From Prosthecobacter sp. SYSU 5D2 (lineage in GTDB: Bacteria > Verrucomicrobiota > Verrucomicrobiia > Verrucomicrobiales > Verrucomicrobiaceae), in assembly GCF_039655865.1 (NCBI RefSeq), contig NZ_JBBYXL010000011.1:124001-188000 (forward strand): 64,000 bases of DNA, in the 5' to 3' direction. The notes under the pieces were generated by a model. It ran no database searches, was not told where the DNA came from, and saw nothing but the letters and a program-made list of their open reading frames with translations. Positions 44,627 to 51,987 of this stretch are shown here, in pieces (the stretch's first letter is position 1; each line of letters starts with the position of its first letter). A program made the position numbers and the translations under genes.

Positions 44627-44892
44627 GGCTTGGGCAGACGGGGTTGTTTTTTACAGCAGAGTTCCATGCCTTTGATCAGACCCAGCGTCAGCAGGGTCGG
44701 TCGCAGCAGGGTGGCGCCCACGACCGCCGCCGTGCCCAGCAGGGCGCGTGCAGGCAGCATGGTGATGAGAAGCCCCACACCAAACGCCGCCGCAGCGGCC
44801 ATGGGGGGATCGTCATGGGCAAATTTTTTGACATCGTCCAGGATCTGCTGGGCGGAGGAGACAGGCTCGGTGGATGAAGGATACTCGTTCAT
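44623..44892 (-). CDS. YqjD-like small membrane protein (89 aa)
   Basis: An 89-residue protein with a short acidic N-terminus (AQQILDDVKKFAHDDP) and two hydrophobic segments at about 30-72 (MAAAAAFGVGLLITMLPARA and GTAAVVGATLLRPTLLTLGL). It ends in a basic Lys/Pro tail. It resembles small inner-membrane proteins related to YqjD/DUF883 but is shorter and has two helices. It is the first gene of the trio ended by the terminator at 44066-44109. The precise role is unknown. Confidence 0.62.
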   Translation of the reverse strand: MNEYPSSTEPVSSAQQILDDVKKFAHDDPPMAAAAAFGVGLLITMLPARALLGTAAVVGATLLRPTLLTLGLIKGMELCCKKQPRLPKP

Positions 44893-44996
44893 GGCAAGAA
44901 GGGATATGCGCAGGCAGCCAGCTTACGCGCTGCACTATACCATCGCATGTCACCGCCGGATAAGCCGTATCCTCTGCATCTATTGTCGCTGAACTT

Positions 44997-45869
44997 TCAT
45001 TTTGTTGGCTTCGGGTCCGGACGGCGCGAGCCAAACCGCACGGTATAAAGCTTGGTGAACTCCGCGCCGAAGAACAGGATCTGCGCGGAATAATAGACCC
45101 AAACCAGGATGATGACCAGCGACCCGGCCGCCCCGTAGCTGGAGGCAAAGGCGCTGCGCCCAAAGTAAAAGCCCAGCACATGCTTCCCCAGGACAAACAG
45201 GAGCGCGGTGAACAAAGCCCCCGGGCCGACATCCCGCCAGGTGATTTTGGTATCCGGCACGACGCGGAAAATGAACGCAAAGAGCAGCGTCACCACCACC
45301 ATGGAGAAGGCGGAATTTCCCAGCTCCCAAGGCCCGTCCAGTTCTGGAAACCGCGCCAGCAGCAGGGTGCCCGCCGCTCCGATAAAGGCGGAAAATAGGA
45401 ACGAAAGCAGCATCAGGAAGCCCAGCACGAACACCATGATGAAGGCGAAGATGCGCTCCTTGACCAGCAGGAACACCGGATGACGCTGGGAGGAGATGCC
45501 CCAGATCTGGTTCAGTGAGCCCTGCAGCTCCGCAAAAACCCCGGAAGCCCCGACCAGCAGAACGGTGAATCCGAACAGGGTGCTGATGAAGCTGGTGTTA
45601 TGCGGGGAGGTGGTGGTCAGGATCATCTTCATGATCTCCGCTCCCTGGCTGCCGACAAAGGATTCAAACTGCTCCACAATCTCCTCCCGGGCTGCATTCC
45701 GCTCCACCACCAGGCTGACCAGCGTCAGCACCAGGATGGCCAGCGGGGCCAGGGAGAAGGCGGTATAAAAGGCCAGCGCCGCCCCCATGCGCGGTCCACC
45801 ATGCGCATCCCACTGGCGGTAGGTTTCCGCAACGAGACTGATGAATTTTTTCAGAATGGGCCGCAGCAT
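44997..45869 (-). CDS. YihY/BrkB-family membrane protein
   Basis: About 290 residues from the ATG at 45869; a longer in-frame start at 45929 lacks supporting features. The N-terminus has GGPRMGAALAFYTAFSLAPL, the hallmark of the YihY/BrkB family (formerly called ribonuclease BN-like). Six hydrophobic helices are visible, including FAFIMVFVLGFLMLLSFLFS and SLVIILVWVYYSAQILFFGA, and the YSAQILFFGAEFT motif near the C-terminus. The protein is an inner-membrane component of unproven function, linked in other bacteria to envelope stress and serum resistance. It lies on the same strand as the YqjD-like and cyclic-nucleotide-binding genes. Confidence 0.88.
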   Translation of the reverse strand: MLRPILKKFISLVAETYRQWDAHGGPRMGAALAFYTAFSLAPLAILVLTLVSLVVERNAAREEIVEQFESFVGSQGAEIMKMILTTTSPHNTSFISTLFGFTVLLVGASGVFAELQGSLNQIWGISSQRHPVFLLVKERIFAFIMVFVLGFLMLLSFLFSAFIGAAGTLLLARFPELDGPWELGNSAFSMVVVTLLFAFIFRVVPDTKITWRDVGPGALFTALLFVLGKHVLGFYFGRSAFASSYGAAGSLVIILVWVYYSAQILFFGAEFTKLYTVRFGSRRPDPKPTK

Positions 45870-45962
45870 GGAACAGGGGGAGAAGCGGCCTGCGCCTTTG
45901 GAGTGAAGGGCGCGTGCACACGCCTGCACATCGTTTCTGCAGCCCTGGCTGCGTGTACCTTT

Positions 45963-46397
45963 CTACCGGTTCACCAGGTCCACCACCTTGTCATTCATCT
46001 GGCGCAGGCGCTTGGACAGGCAGGTGGTGATGCGGCTCAGCAGGCGGTAGGCCACCTTGGGATTGGCCGCGTGCAGGCGGTCCAGGCTGTCCCGGGTGAT
46101 GAGCCACACCTCGGTCTCATTGCAGGCACAGACGGTCGCGCTGGCCGGGCCGGGATCAAAGACACTGACCTCCCCCAGCGAATCACCGGCCTCCAGGCTG
46201 GCCACTTTTTTGTTCACGCCGTCCACATCCTGATACACATCGAGCTGGCCTTTGAGGACCAGGTAGAGATGATCATTCTCATCCCCCTGGCGGATGACGA
46301 CCTCATCCGCCTCATAGGAGCGTGAGTCCCCAAAGCTGGAAAGAAGGCTGAGTTCCTGGGGCGTGAAATTGGCGAGGAGAGGGGTCAGGGAAGGCAT
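45963..46397 (-). CDS. Cyclic-nucleotide-binding domain protein
   Basis: A 144-residue single-domain protein. It carries a cNMP-binding fold: EVVIRQGDENDHLYLVLKG, then the phosphate-binding cassette AGDSLGEVSVFD and ATVCACNETEVWLI. The PBC lacks the usual Arg after GE...L, so cAMP binding is not assured. There is no HTH or catalytic domain. It may be a stand-alone sensor or regulator of the adjacent membrane proteins. The 33-base gap to the BrkB-like gene's longer frame suggests they could be co-transcribed. Confidence 0.82.
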   Translation of the reverse strand: MPSLTPLLANFTPQELSLLSSFGDSRSYEADEVVIRQGDENDHLYLVLKGQLDVYQDVDGVNKKVASLEAGDSLGEVSVFDPGPASATVCACNETEVWLITRDSLDRLHAANPKVAYRLLSRITTCLSKRLRQMNDKVVDLVNR

Positions 46398-46509
46398 GGG
46401 GATGTGAGGGAAGTTGAGTTAAACAAAAAGCGGGGAGCTCCAAAAACAAGACAATATATGCCGATCAAGATTCCGCCCCGCTCAGGATGAAAGGAGGCGA
46501 GGCGGAGCC

Positions 46510-47012
46510 TGGAGGGTGAAGTAAAAAGGGTTAAGGAGCCACTACGGACTTGGTCTTCATCAAACTCTGACCCCGCCGGCTACGCCAACGTTCTGTTGGT
46601 TTTGCTGGCGGGCGGCCTTCATCTCCATCTTGGTCTGGTGGGCACCTATCTTGTCTTTGAGCTCCTGGGCCTTGTCTTCGTTTTTGTCGATCCGGTCGCC
46701 CAGTTTGTCGGACGCCTTTTTCAGGGCCTGCGCTTCTTTGATCTCCATCTGCTCGGCTCGCTCGGGGCCGGTGCCGGTCAGGTGTTTGTCCACGTCATAC
46801 TTTTTGTTCAGCGCGGCTGCGACGTTGGGGTCGGCCAGGGCCCTGTCCACGTCGGCTTTGCGCTTCTCCAGGTCAGCCCCATGGTTTTCTCGCTTGGCGA
46901 GCTGCTTTTCCATCCGCTCCAGCTTGCTCTGGTCATCCAGGCCCAGCTTTTCCTTGATCGTGTTTTTAAGGGAGGAGGCAGCGGTCTTCAGCATGTCGCG
47001 CACGCTGGTCTT
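46510..47012. repeat. Duplicated C-terminal module with 3' flank, copy A
   Basis: This part of the alpha/beta-hydrolase gene, together with about 50 bases beyond its stop, is closely related to 48124-48625. The shared 3' flank starts with CTGGAGGGTGAAGTAAAA at 46510. The duplicated coding part runs from KTSVRDML to the GVAGGVRV end. It looks like a segmental duplication that attached one tail to two different N-terminal domains. Confidence 0.85.
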
Positions 47013-48110
47013 GGGCGCTTCCACCGCCACGTCCACCTGCACCACCTGTTCTAAAAGCTGGCGGTTGGGGTTGTTGGCAAAATTTTTGGCCTCCTGGGCA
47101 AAGTTTTGGAAGGAGGCGAGCTGGGCGCTTGTCCCTAGCATTTCAAGGTGGTCTTTGCCGCTGGTGATCCGCGCCTGGAAAGTGGGATCATTGTTGGAGA
47201 GGGCGGCAATCAACGGGGTCATGTGGCGGTTTCCATCCTGGCCAAACAGCTCCTGATCATCGTAAACGGCGGCGATGGGCATGACCGGGGTACCGTCTGC
47301 CTGCTGCTGGGCGCGCCGCGTACCGATTTCCTCCGCCAGAGGAATGTTGTCCCAGACTTCGGTGAACTGGCGTTTTTCGATGAGTGAAGAGAGCGGCCCG
47401 ATGTTATTTTCATCCAGAATTTCCTGCATCTTGTCCTTCTGCGCCATGCGACCGGAGCTAAAGCCGGAGGTGATTTGCAGACCAGCGGCGTTGACATTGC
47501 TCTGAGCGGCATAGGTGGCTGCAAAGCTCCCCTGCGAGTAACCTGAATAGGCCTGCTGATCCAGCGGGATGCCCTGGTCCGCCAGATGCTGCTGGAGCTG
47601 GTTGACGTATTGTCTGGCCGTCTTTTCATTGACGCCATCTGGGTAGTCAAAGACAGCGAAGCCCATGCCACGTTCTTTGGCCTCATAGGCCATGGTTTTG
47701 ATGGCGTCCTGATAGCTTTGTTTGCTCCGGTCAAAATCACTGCCGCCAAAGAAGACCACCGTGGGGTTTCCAGGCTGGGCTGGCATCACCCAGCCTTCGA
47801 CTGATTGTGACGACCCGCCTTTGGGCTTGAAGTCCAGCTTAGAAATTTCAAACTGCCGGGTATCCTGAACCACTTTGTTGTTGATATCACGGACCTTGTC
47901 GCCCTGGGCGTTTTTCAAGTCCGTGTCCCACACCGCAGGAGCCGGGAGGTTGGTGTTGGCAACAAAACTCTCCAGCATCTCCCCTTTGGCCACATGGTTG
48001 GCAGCCATGCCCAGGGGCACACGGATGGGTTTAAGTAGCGTGGTGCCAACCTTTTCCCCAAGAGACTTGCTCTCGGCGGCTTGTTTGCTGATCTGGTCCA
48101 TGTTTGACAT
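46560..48110 (-). CDS. Putative effector: alpha/beta-hydrolase with SVRD module
   Basis: A 516-residue soluble protein with no signal peptide. The N-terminal ~340 residues fit an alpha/beta-hydrolase fold: VVFFGGSDFDRSK resembles an oxyanion strand, GYSQG (190-194) supplies the nucleophile Ser192, the YDDQELFG loop gives an acid near D285, and GKDHLEML gives His321. The C-terminal ~150 residues start with KTSVRDMLKTAASSL (SVRD at 369-372) and form a charged coiled coil. They are nearly the same as the end of the neighbouring RasGAP-like protein. The domain and the neighbouring coupling ATPase suggest a translocated lipase/esterase-type effector, but secretion is not shown. The gene is on the minus strand, downstream of the RasGAP-like gene with a 62-base gap. 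Confidence 0.75.
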   Translation of the reverse strand: MSNMDQISKQAAESKSLGEKVGTTLLKPIRVPLGMAANHVAKGEMLESFVANTNLPAPAVWDTDLKNAQGDKVRDINNKVVQDTRQFEISKLDFKPKGGSSQSVEGWVMPAQPGNPTVVFFGGSDFDRSKQSYQDAIKTMAYEAKERGMGFAVFDYPDGVNEKTARQYVNQLQQHLADQGIPLDQQAYSGYSQGSFAATYAAQSNVNAAGLQITSGFSSGRMAQKDKMQEILDENNIGPLSSLIEKRQFTEVWDNIPLAEEIGTRRAQQQADGTPVMPIAAVYDDQELFGQDGNRHMTPLIAALSNNDPTFQARITSGKDHLEMLGTSAQLASFQNFAQEAKNFANNPNRQLLEQVVQVDVAVEAPKTSVRDMLKTAASSLKNTIKEKLGLDDQSKLERMEKQLAKRENHGADLEKRKADVDRALADPNVAAALNKKYDVDKHLTGTGPERAEQMEIKEAQALKKASDKLGDRIDKNEDKAQELKDKIGAHQTKMEMKAARQQNQQNVGVAGGVRV

Positions 48111-48123
48111 TGCAGGTGGAGAA

Positions 48124-48625
48124 CTGGAGGGTGAAGTAAAACGGGTTAGGGGATTCTACGACCGGGCCTGCATCAAACCTTGACCCCGCCGGCTGCGCCG
48201 ACGTCCTGTGGGGTCTCCTTGAGGGCGGCCTTCATCACCATCTTGGTCTTGTGGGCTCCGATCTTGTCTTTGAGCTCCTGGGCCTTGTCTTCGTTTTTGT
48301 CGATCCGGCCGCCCAGTTTGTCGGACGCCTTTTTCAGGTCCTGCGCTTCTTTGATCTCCATCTGCTCGGCGCGCTCAGGGCCGGTGCCTTTCATGTGTTT
48401 GTCCAGGTCATACTTTTTGTTCAGCGCGGCTGCGATGTCCGGGTCCTTCAGAGTTAGATCCACGGCGGCTTTGCGCTTCTCCAGGTCGGCCACATGGTTT
48501 TCTCGCTTGGCGAGCTGCTTTTCCATCCGCTCCAGCTTGCTCTGGTCATCCAGACCCAGCTTTTCCTTGATCGTGTTTTTCAGGGAGGAGGCAGCGGACT
48601 TCAGCATGTCGCGCACGCTGGTTTT
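48124..48625. repeat. Duplicated C-terminal module with 3' flank, copy B
   Basis: The partner of 46510-47012. The same 18-base 3' flank starts at 48124, and the coding part runs from KTSVRDML to the GAAGGVKV end of the RasGAP-like protein. The offset between the copies is about 1613 bases. Identity stays high into the non-coding flank, so the duplication appears fairly recent. Confidence 0.85.
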
Positions 48626-49627
48626 GGCCGCGGGCGAGTCCGCCTCCTGGGCGGGTGCCGGAGCCACCACAGGGACTGTTTGTCTGGGCAGCAGATCCCC
48701 GGCATTATCCGGCGCAAGCTGGGCAGGAGCCGCAATCGGGATAGTGCCATTCGAGGCCATTTCCAGCGACGCCGTCAGACCTTGGGTGATGGTCGGGTCT
48801 TTGTCCGTCATGGATTTGCACACATGGCCTGCTGCGGTAGCGGCGTTCAGCCGGCCGTCTGCAGCGCCGTTCACCAGAGTCTGGGTCAGCGAAGCCGTGG
48901 AATTGAGCATCTTGCCGAGAATACGATCCTGCTCAGCCGGCCCGTTGGCGACGAGGTGGTTCGCTTCATTGATGACGGCTGGCAGAGCGCAGCGGAGGAT
49001 GAGGGTGTTCCCCATCGCCTTATTAACGGCCTGCTGCTGGACCACAGGGTCTGCACCGGCAAAACCCTTTCTGGCACCTTCCGAGCAGGCTGCCAGAAAG
49101 TCCCGTGCCTCCGGGCTGAGCTTGGGCATTTGCGTCTGCACGGCAGCCGTCAGGTCAGCATTGGCATCCGCATAGAAGTCATTCCACTTTTGCGAGCCGA
49201 CATCCATGTCATTGGGAAGCTGCGGCCCGCGAATGTTGCTGCTGGTCAGCGGATTGCCGGCCAGATCCTGGGTGGGCATGTCCGGTCCGTTTTGAGCCGC
49301 CTTCAGAGCCTCAATGGTCTGATAGGCGACGGCATTGCTATAATCCTGGGCATAAGTGGCCATGAACTGGGTGTTGAAACCCTGGTAGGAAGTGGCCCCG
49401 CGCATGAGGGTGCCGACCTGGTTGTTCGCCGCCTGGCATTCGGCCTCCACCCCGGCCATGCCGACTTTCTGATACACGCTCTGTTTCAGATGCGGAGGCA
49501 GTGTGTCCTCCGCAGCCTTGAAGACCGCCTTTCCATGCTCCGTGTTACCTGGATTGGTCCTGAGGTCGGCAAGGATGTTTGTGACGTGCTGATCTACTGG
49601 CGATGGAGGGTTGTTGTCGTCTGCCAT
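48173..49627 (-). CDS. Putative effector: RasGAP-like domain with SVRD module
   Basis: A 484-residue soluble protein without signal peptide. Residues about 60-260 resemble eukaryotic RasGAP catalytic domains. VGTLMRGATSYQ has an Arg (R76) in the position of the arginine finger (compare TLFRATTLAS in p120GAP). NTLILRCALPAVINE (208-221) fits the FLRxxxPAI block with the stabilising second Arg (R212), and RILGKMLNSTASLTQTLV fits the following helix. A Pro/Ala linker (about 295-335) joins the C-terminal ~150-residue module beginning KTSVRDMLKSAASSL (SVRD at 337-340), also found in the alpha/beta-hydrolase protein. The RasGAP assignment rests on motif reading only. If right, it would act on a small GTPase, possibly eukaryotic or a bacterial MglA-like one. 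Confidence 0.7.
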   Translation of the reverse strand: MADDNNPPSPVDQHVTNILADLRTNPGNTEHGKAVFKAAEDTLPPHLKQSVYQKVGMAGVEAECQAANNQVGTLMRGATSYQGFNTQFMATYAQDYSNAVAYQTIEALKAAQNGPDMPTQDLAGNPLTSSNIRGPQLPNDMDVGSQKWNDFYADANADLTAAVQTQMPKLSPEARDFLAACSEGARKGFAGADPVVQQQAVNKAMGNTLILRCALPAVINEANHLVANGPAEQDRILGKMLNSTASLTQTLVNGAADGRLNAATAAGHVCKSMTDKDPTITQGLTASLEMASNGTIPIAAPAQLAPDNAGDLLPRQTVPVVAPAPAQEADSPAAKTSVRDMLKSAASSLKNTIKEKLGLDDQSKLERMEKQLAKRENHVADLEKRKAAVDLTLKDPDIAAALNKKYDLDKHMKGTGPERAEQMEIKEAQDLKKASDKLGGRIDKNEDKAQELKDKIGAHKTKMVMKAALKETPQDVGAAGGVKV

Positions 49628-50153
49628 AATGAATGAGATATTAAGAATTGGTTTTGTGATGTATTCCCGCTTGGGCAGCCGCCATAAAATGGAAGGAATC
49701 TCAGAGACCGGCCAGCGTCCTGGTCAGCAGCATTCCCGTCAGTTGAATGCTGACATTGGAGTTAGGCCGGACGTGCCGGAGTGTGACATAAAAAAAGAAC
49801 CCTTGGCTTGACGCCTTGAAATCCGCCCCTGGCCTGACCACGGCAGAGCGGCTCGGGCGCTGTGAGGATTCGTGTCCGCCCGGCAAGACCTGCCGGCGGC
49901 ATCGACTTGGGGGCTTGGCATAATGGAGTAGTTGAATTGGGTGGAACGGAACTTTAAAGGGGATGGGAAATCGATCCGGGCCGCTGGTTGGCGGCATCAG
50001 GTGCTGCAAGGACGCGCAGGTGGTTCGTTGACCTTGGGATCATCCAAGTTTTCCATCATCTGATGAAGTAGGCACGGAGCGTTGCTGCTGGCGGTGGAGA
50101 TCTTGGATGTCGTCGTTCATAATTAGTTAGGGATGCGTTTTCGGGTTTGGTCT
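49628..50153. other. Intergenic region between RasGAP-like gene and coupling ATPase
   Basis: A 526-base stretch with no convincing gene. Open frames on either strand are short and lack domain similarity or coding character. A 26-codon frame starting near 50121 on the minus strand is too small to support. It probably holds the promoter for the two effector-like genes to its left and the 3' region of the coupling-ATPase gene to its right. Confidence 0.6.
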
Positions 50154-51656
50154 TTACTTCCACCAGTCGGGGATCTTGCCGGCGCCATCCATGGCAGGAA
50201 TACGCATTTTGATCTTCTTTTTGGAGGGGTGGATGATCCAGGCGGTGGCATCCGGCATCTTCATGAGCTCGCCGGGCTGGACTTCGTAGTCCCATTCTTT
50301 GTTCACCGTTTTGCTGGCGTCCTTGCCCATGAAACCGGAGGATTTAGAGACTTTTTTCTTCTCCACTTTGGCGATGAACTCGGCCACGGCGAGCGCGCCT
50401 TCGGGATCCGGCTGGCGGAAGGCGATGCGGGAGCGGCAGTTCAGCGTGAGCACCTGGGCGGTCTCCTTGCCAAGCACGGGAAAGAGGGAGGCATCGCTCT
50501 GCATGCCGAGGATGAGGCAGCAGTTGGCGGCCCGCAGACGGTCAATGACGTTGTGGTCGGAGATGCCGTCCTCACTGGCGGTGGCCAGGGCCTGAAACTC
50601 ATCCATGAGGGCGATGAGAAGGTTCTCTCCTTTGCGCTCGGACTTGGGTTTGTCGAAGCGCATCATGGCGTGGGTGTAGAAGAGCAGCTTGATGTAGGTA
50701 TTGATGTAGCGGCGCTCCGTCTGGAAGGTCTGCGGCAGGGCGGTGCAGAAGATGCGGCCTTTGTCCACATCCGTGATGTCAATGGTGTTCGGCTCGTCTG
50801 AACAGAAGACCTCGGCGATGTCCGGGTGGGTGAAGAAGCCGAGCATGACCTTGAGGGTGCCGACAAGACCTTCTTTCTGCTCGGCGGCCTTGGCGCTGAG
50901 GAAGGTCTGGTCGAAGTATTTGGCCAGCTTGATGCGCTCCGGGGTGCTGTCGGTATCCAGCAGCTCTTCGAATATTTTTTCCAGGGCGCTGCTGTCTGTC
51001 AGGATCTCATAGGCACGCAGGACGTTGACGGGGCGGCCGAGGGTTTCCAGGAGTTCAAAGGCGCTGGTGAGAGCCTGCTGGGCGGCGGGTTTGAAGAAGG
51101 AGGACTGCTCCCCCTCCGTGAGCGAGGCGCCAGTGTCCACCAGGTTTTTGGCATGGGTGGTGTAGGGGAGACGGGGATCGGAGACGAGGTTGTAGCGCTC
51201 CTTGGGCTTCCAGCTCCGGTCCAGGCGGTCCGGGCGGACGGCGAGCACGCAGATGGCCTCCGGGCGGCCGTGGCCGGCGGCGTGCTCCATGGCGAAGAAG
51301 TGCTCATCGCCTTTGGCACCGAGGATGAGGCCGCCCCAGTTGGGCCGGCTCATGCTGATCTGATGCAGGAGGGGATTGAAACCGGAGGTCGTCTTGCCCA
51401 CACCGGTATCCCCGGTGATGAGCCAGTGGCGGGTGAACTCCCCCGGCAGCCACTTCAGGTTTTTATACTGGACGATGTATTCCTTTTTGCTGAGGTCCGG
51501 CTGCCACTTCAGCAGCACAAAGGCGCCCAGCACGGTAATGAAGGCCACACCGCCCGTGACCTCGTTGATGTCCTGGATGTCGTGTTTGACCATGGCATAC
51601 CAGATGCCAAAGGTGGCCAGGGCGGCGGCGGTGAGGAATTTTAGAAAGGAGAACAT
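50154..51656 (-). CDS. VirD4/TraG-like type IV coupling ATPase
   Basis: A 500-residue P-loop ATPase. Two membrane segments lie at about 5-22 and 34-50. Walker A is GDTGVGKTT at 82-90. Walker B is LLIALMDEF near 344-352. A NCRSRIAFRQPDPEGALAVAEF stretch near the C-terminus recalls TraM-recognition-type (TraG/TraD) domains, with a PGELMKMPDATAWII end. The family links secretion substrates to a type IV secretion channel and works as a hexamer in the inner membrane. No VirB-like, relaxase or DotL-partner gene is in the window, so it is an orphan coupling protein here. The putative effectors on both sides, divergent from a shared region upstream, are its candidate substrates. Confidence 0.85.
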   Translation of the reverse strand: MFSFLKFLTAAALATFGIWYAMVKHDIQDINEVTGGVAFITVLGAFVLLKWQPDLSKKEYIVQYKNLKWLPGEFTRHWLITGDTGVGKTTSGFNPLLHQISMSRPNWGGLILGAKGDEHFFAMEHAAGHGRPEAICVLAVRPDRLDRSWKPKERYNLVSDPRLPYTTHAKNLVDTGASLTEGEQSSFFKPAAQQALTSAFELLETLGRPVNVLRAYEILTDSSALEKIFEELLDTDSTPERIKLAKYFDQTFLSAKAAEQKEGLVGTLKVMLGFFTHPDIAEVFCSDEPNTIDITDVDKGRIFCTALPQTFQTERRYINTYIKLLFYTHAMMRFDKPKSERKGENLLIALMDEFQALATASEDGISDHNVIDRLRAANCCLILGMQSDASLFPVLGKETAQVLTLNCRSRIAFRQPDPEGALAVAEFIAKVEKKKVSKSSGFMGKDASKTVNKEWDYEVQPGELMKMPDATAWIIHPSKKKIKMRIPAMDGAGKIPDWWK

Positions 51657-51987
51657 GAGGACAAATGGGGCAGGAGAAGGGTGACTATAGCCGCGCGGAC
51701 GATTTCACAAGAGCAAGGGAACGCTATGCCTGACCTTGAATTTGCGCTTTGGCGGCGGGTTGTGACAAAAGTTCTTTCAGAAGAGCGAATTCAGGGCGGA
51801 ATGGACGCGGGAATTCCGGTCCTGGTGAAGGTGCTGCGGGAGAAAATGTGTCACACCTTTGAACCCTGCGGGTTAAATGGTCATGACAGGGTCGCTTCCT
51901 GCGGTTCCAAGAATGCACCGGCAGGCTGATGATCACCGCTGCCAATCCTTCAGGCCGATCATTTCAAACCGACAACTCCTACATCCC
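51657..51987. promoter_or_regulatory. Divergent promoter region of the putative effector locus
   Basis: A 331-base region between the divergent coupling-ATPase gene and the repetitive scaffold gene. It must contain promoters for both directions, but no good matches to -10/-35 boxes or inverted repeats were found by eye. A 68-codon open frame at 51726-51932 on the plus strand lacks recognisable similarity and is not called. Longer in-frame starts of the scaffold gene extend into it, back to 51877. Confidence 0.45.

Noticed and set aside
49701-50009. 102-codon minus-strand frame in the intergenic region
   Set aside because: No similarity, no good start context and a composition unlike neighbouring genes.
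50043-50121. 26-codon frame after the coupling ATPase
   Set aside because: Too short to distinguish from chance without expression data.
51726-51932. 68-codon plus-strand frame upstream of the scaffold gene
   Set aside because: No recognisable family and not supported by a leader or by neighbours; retained only as a note.
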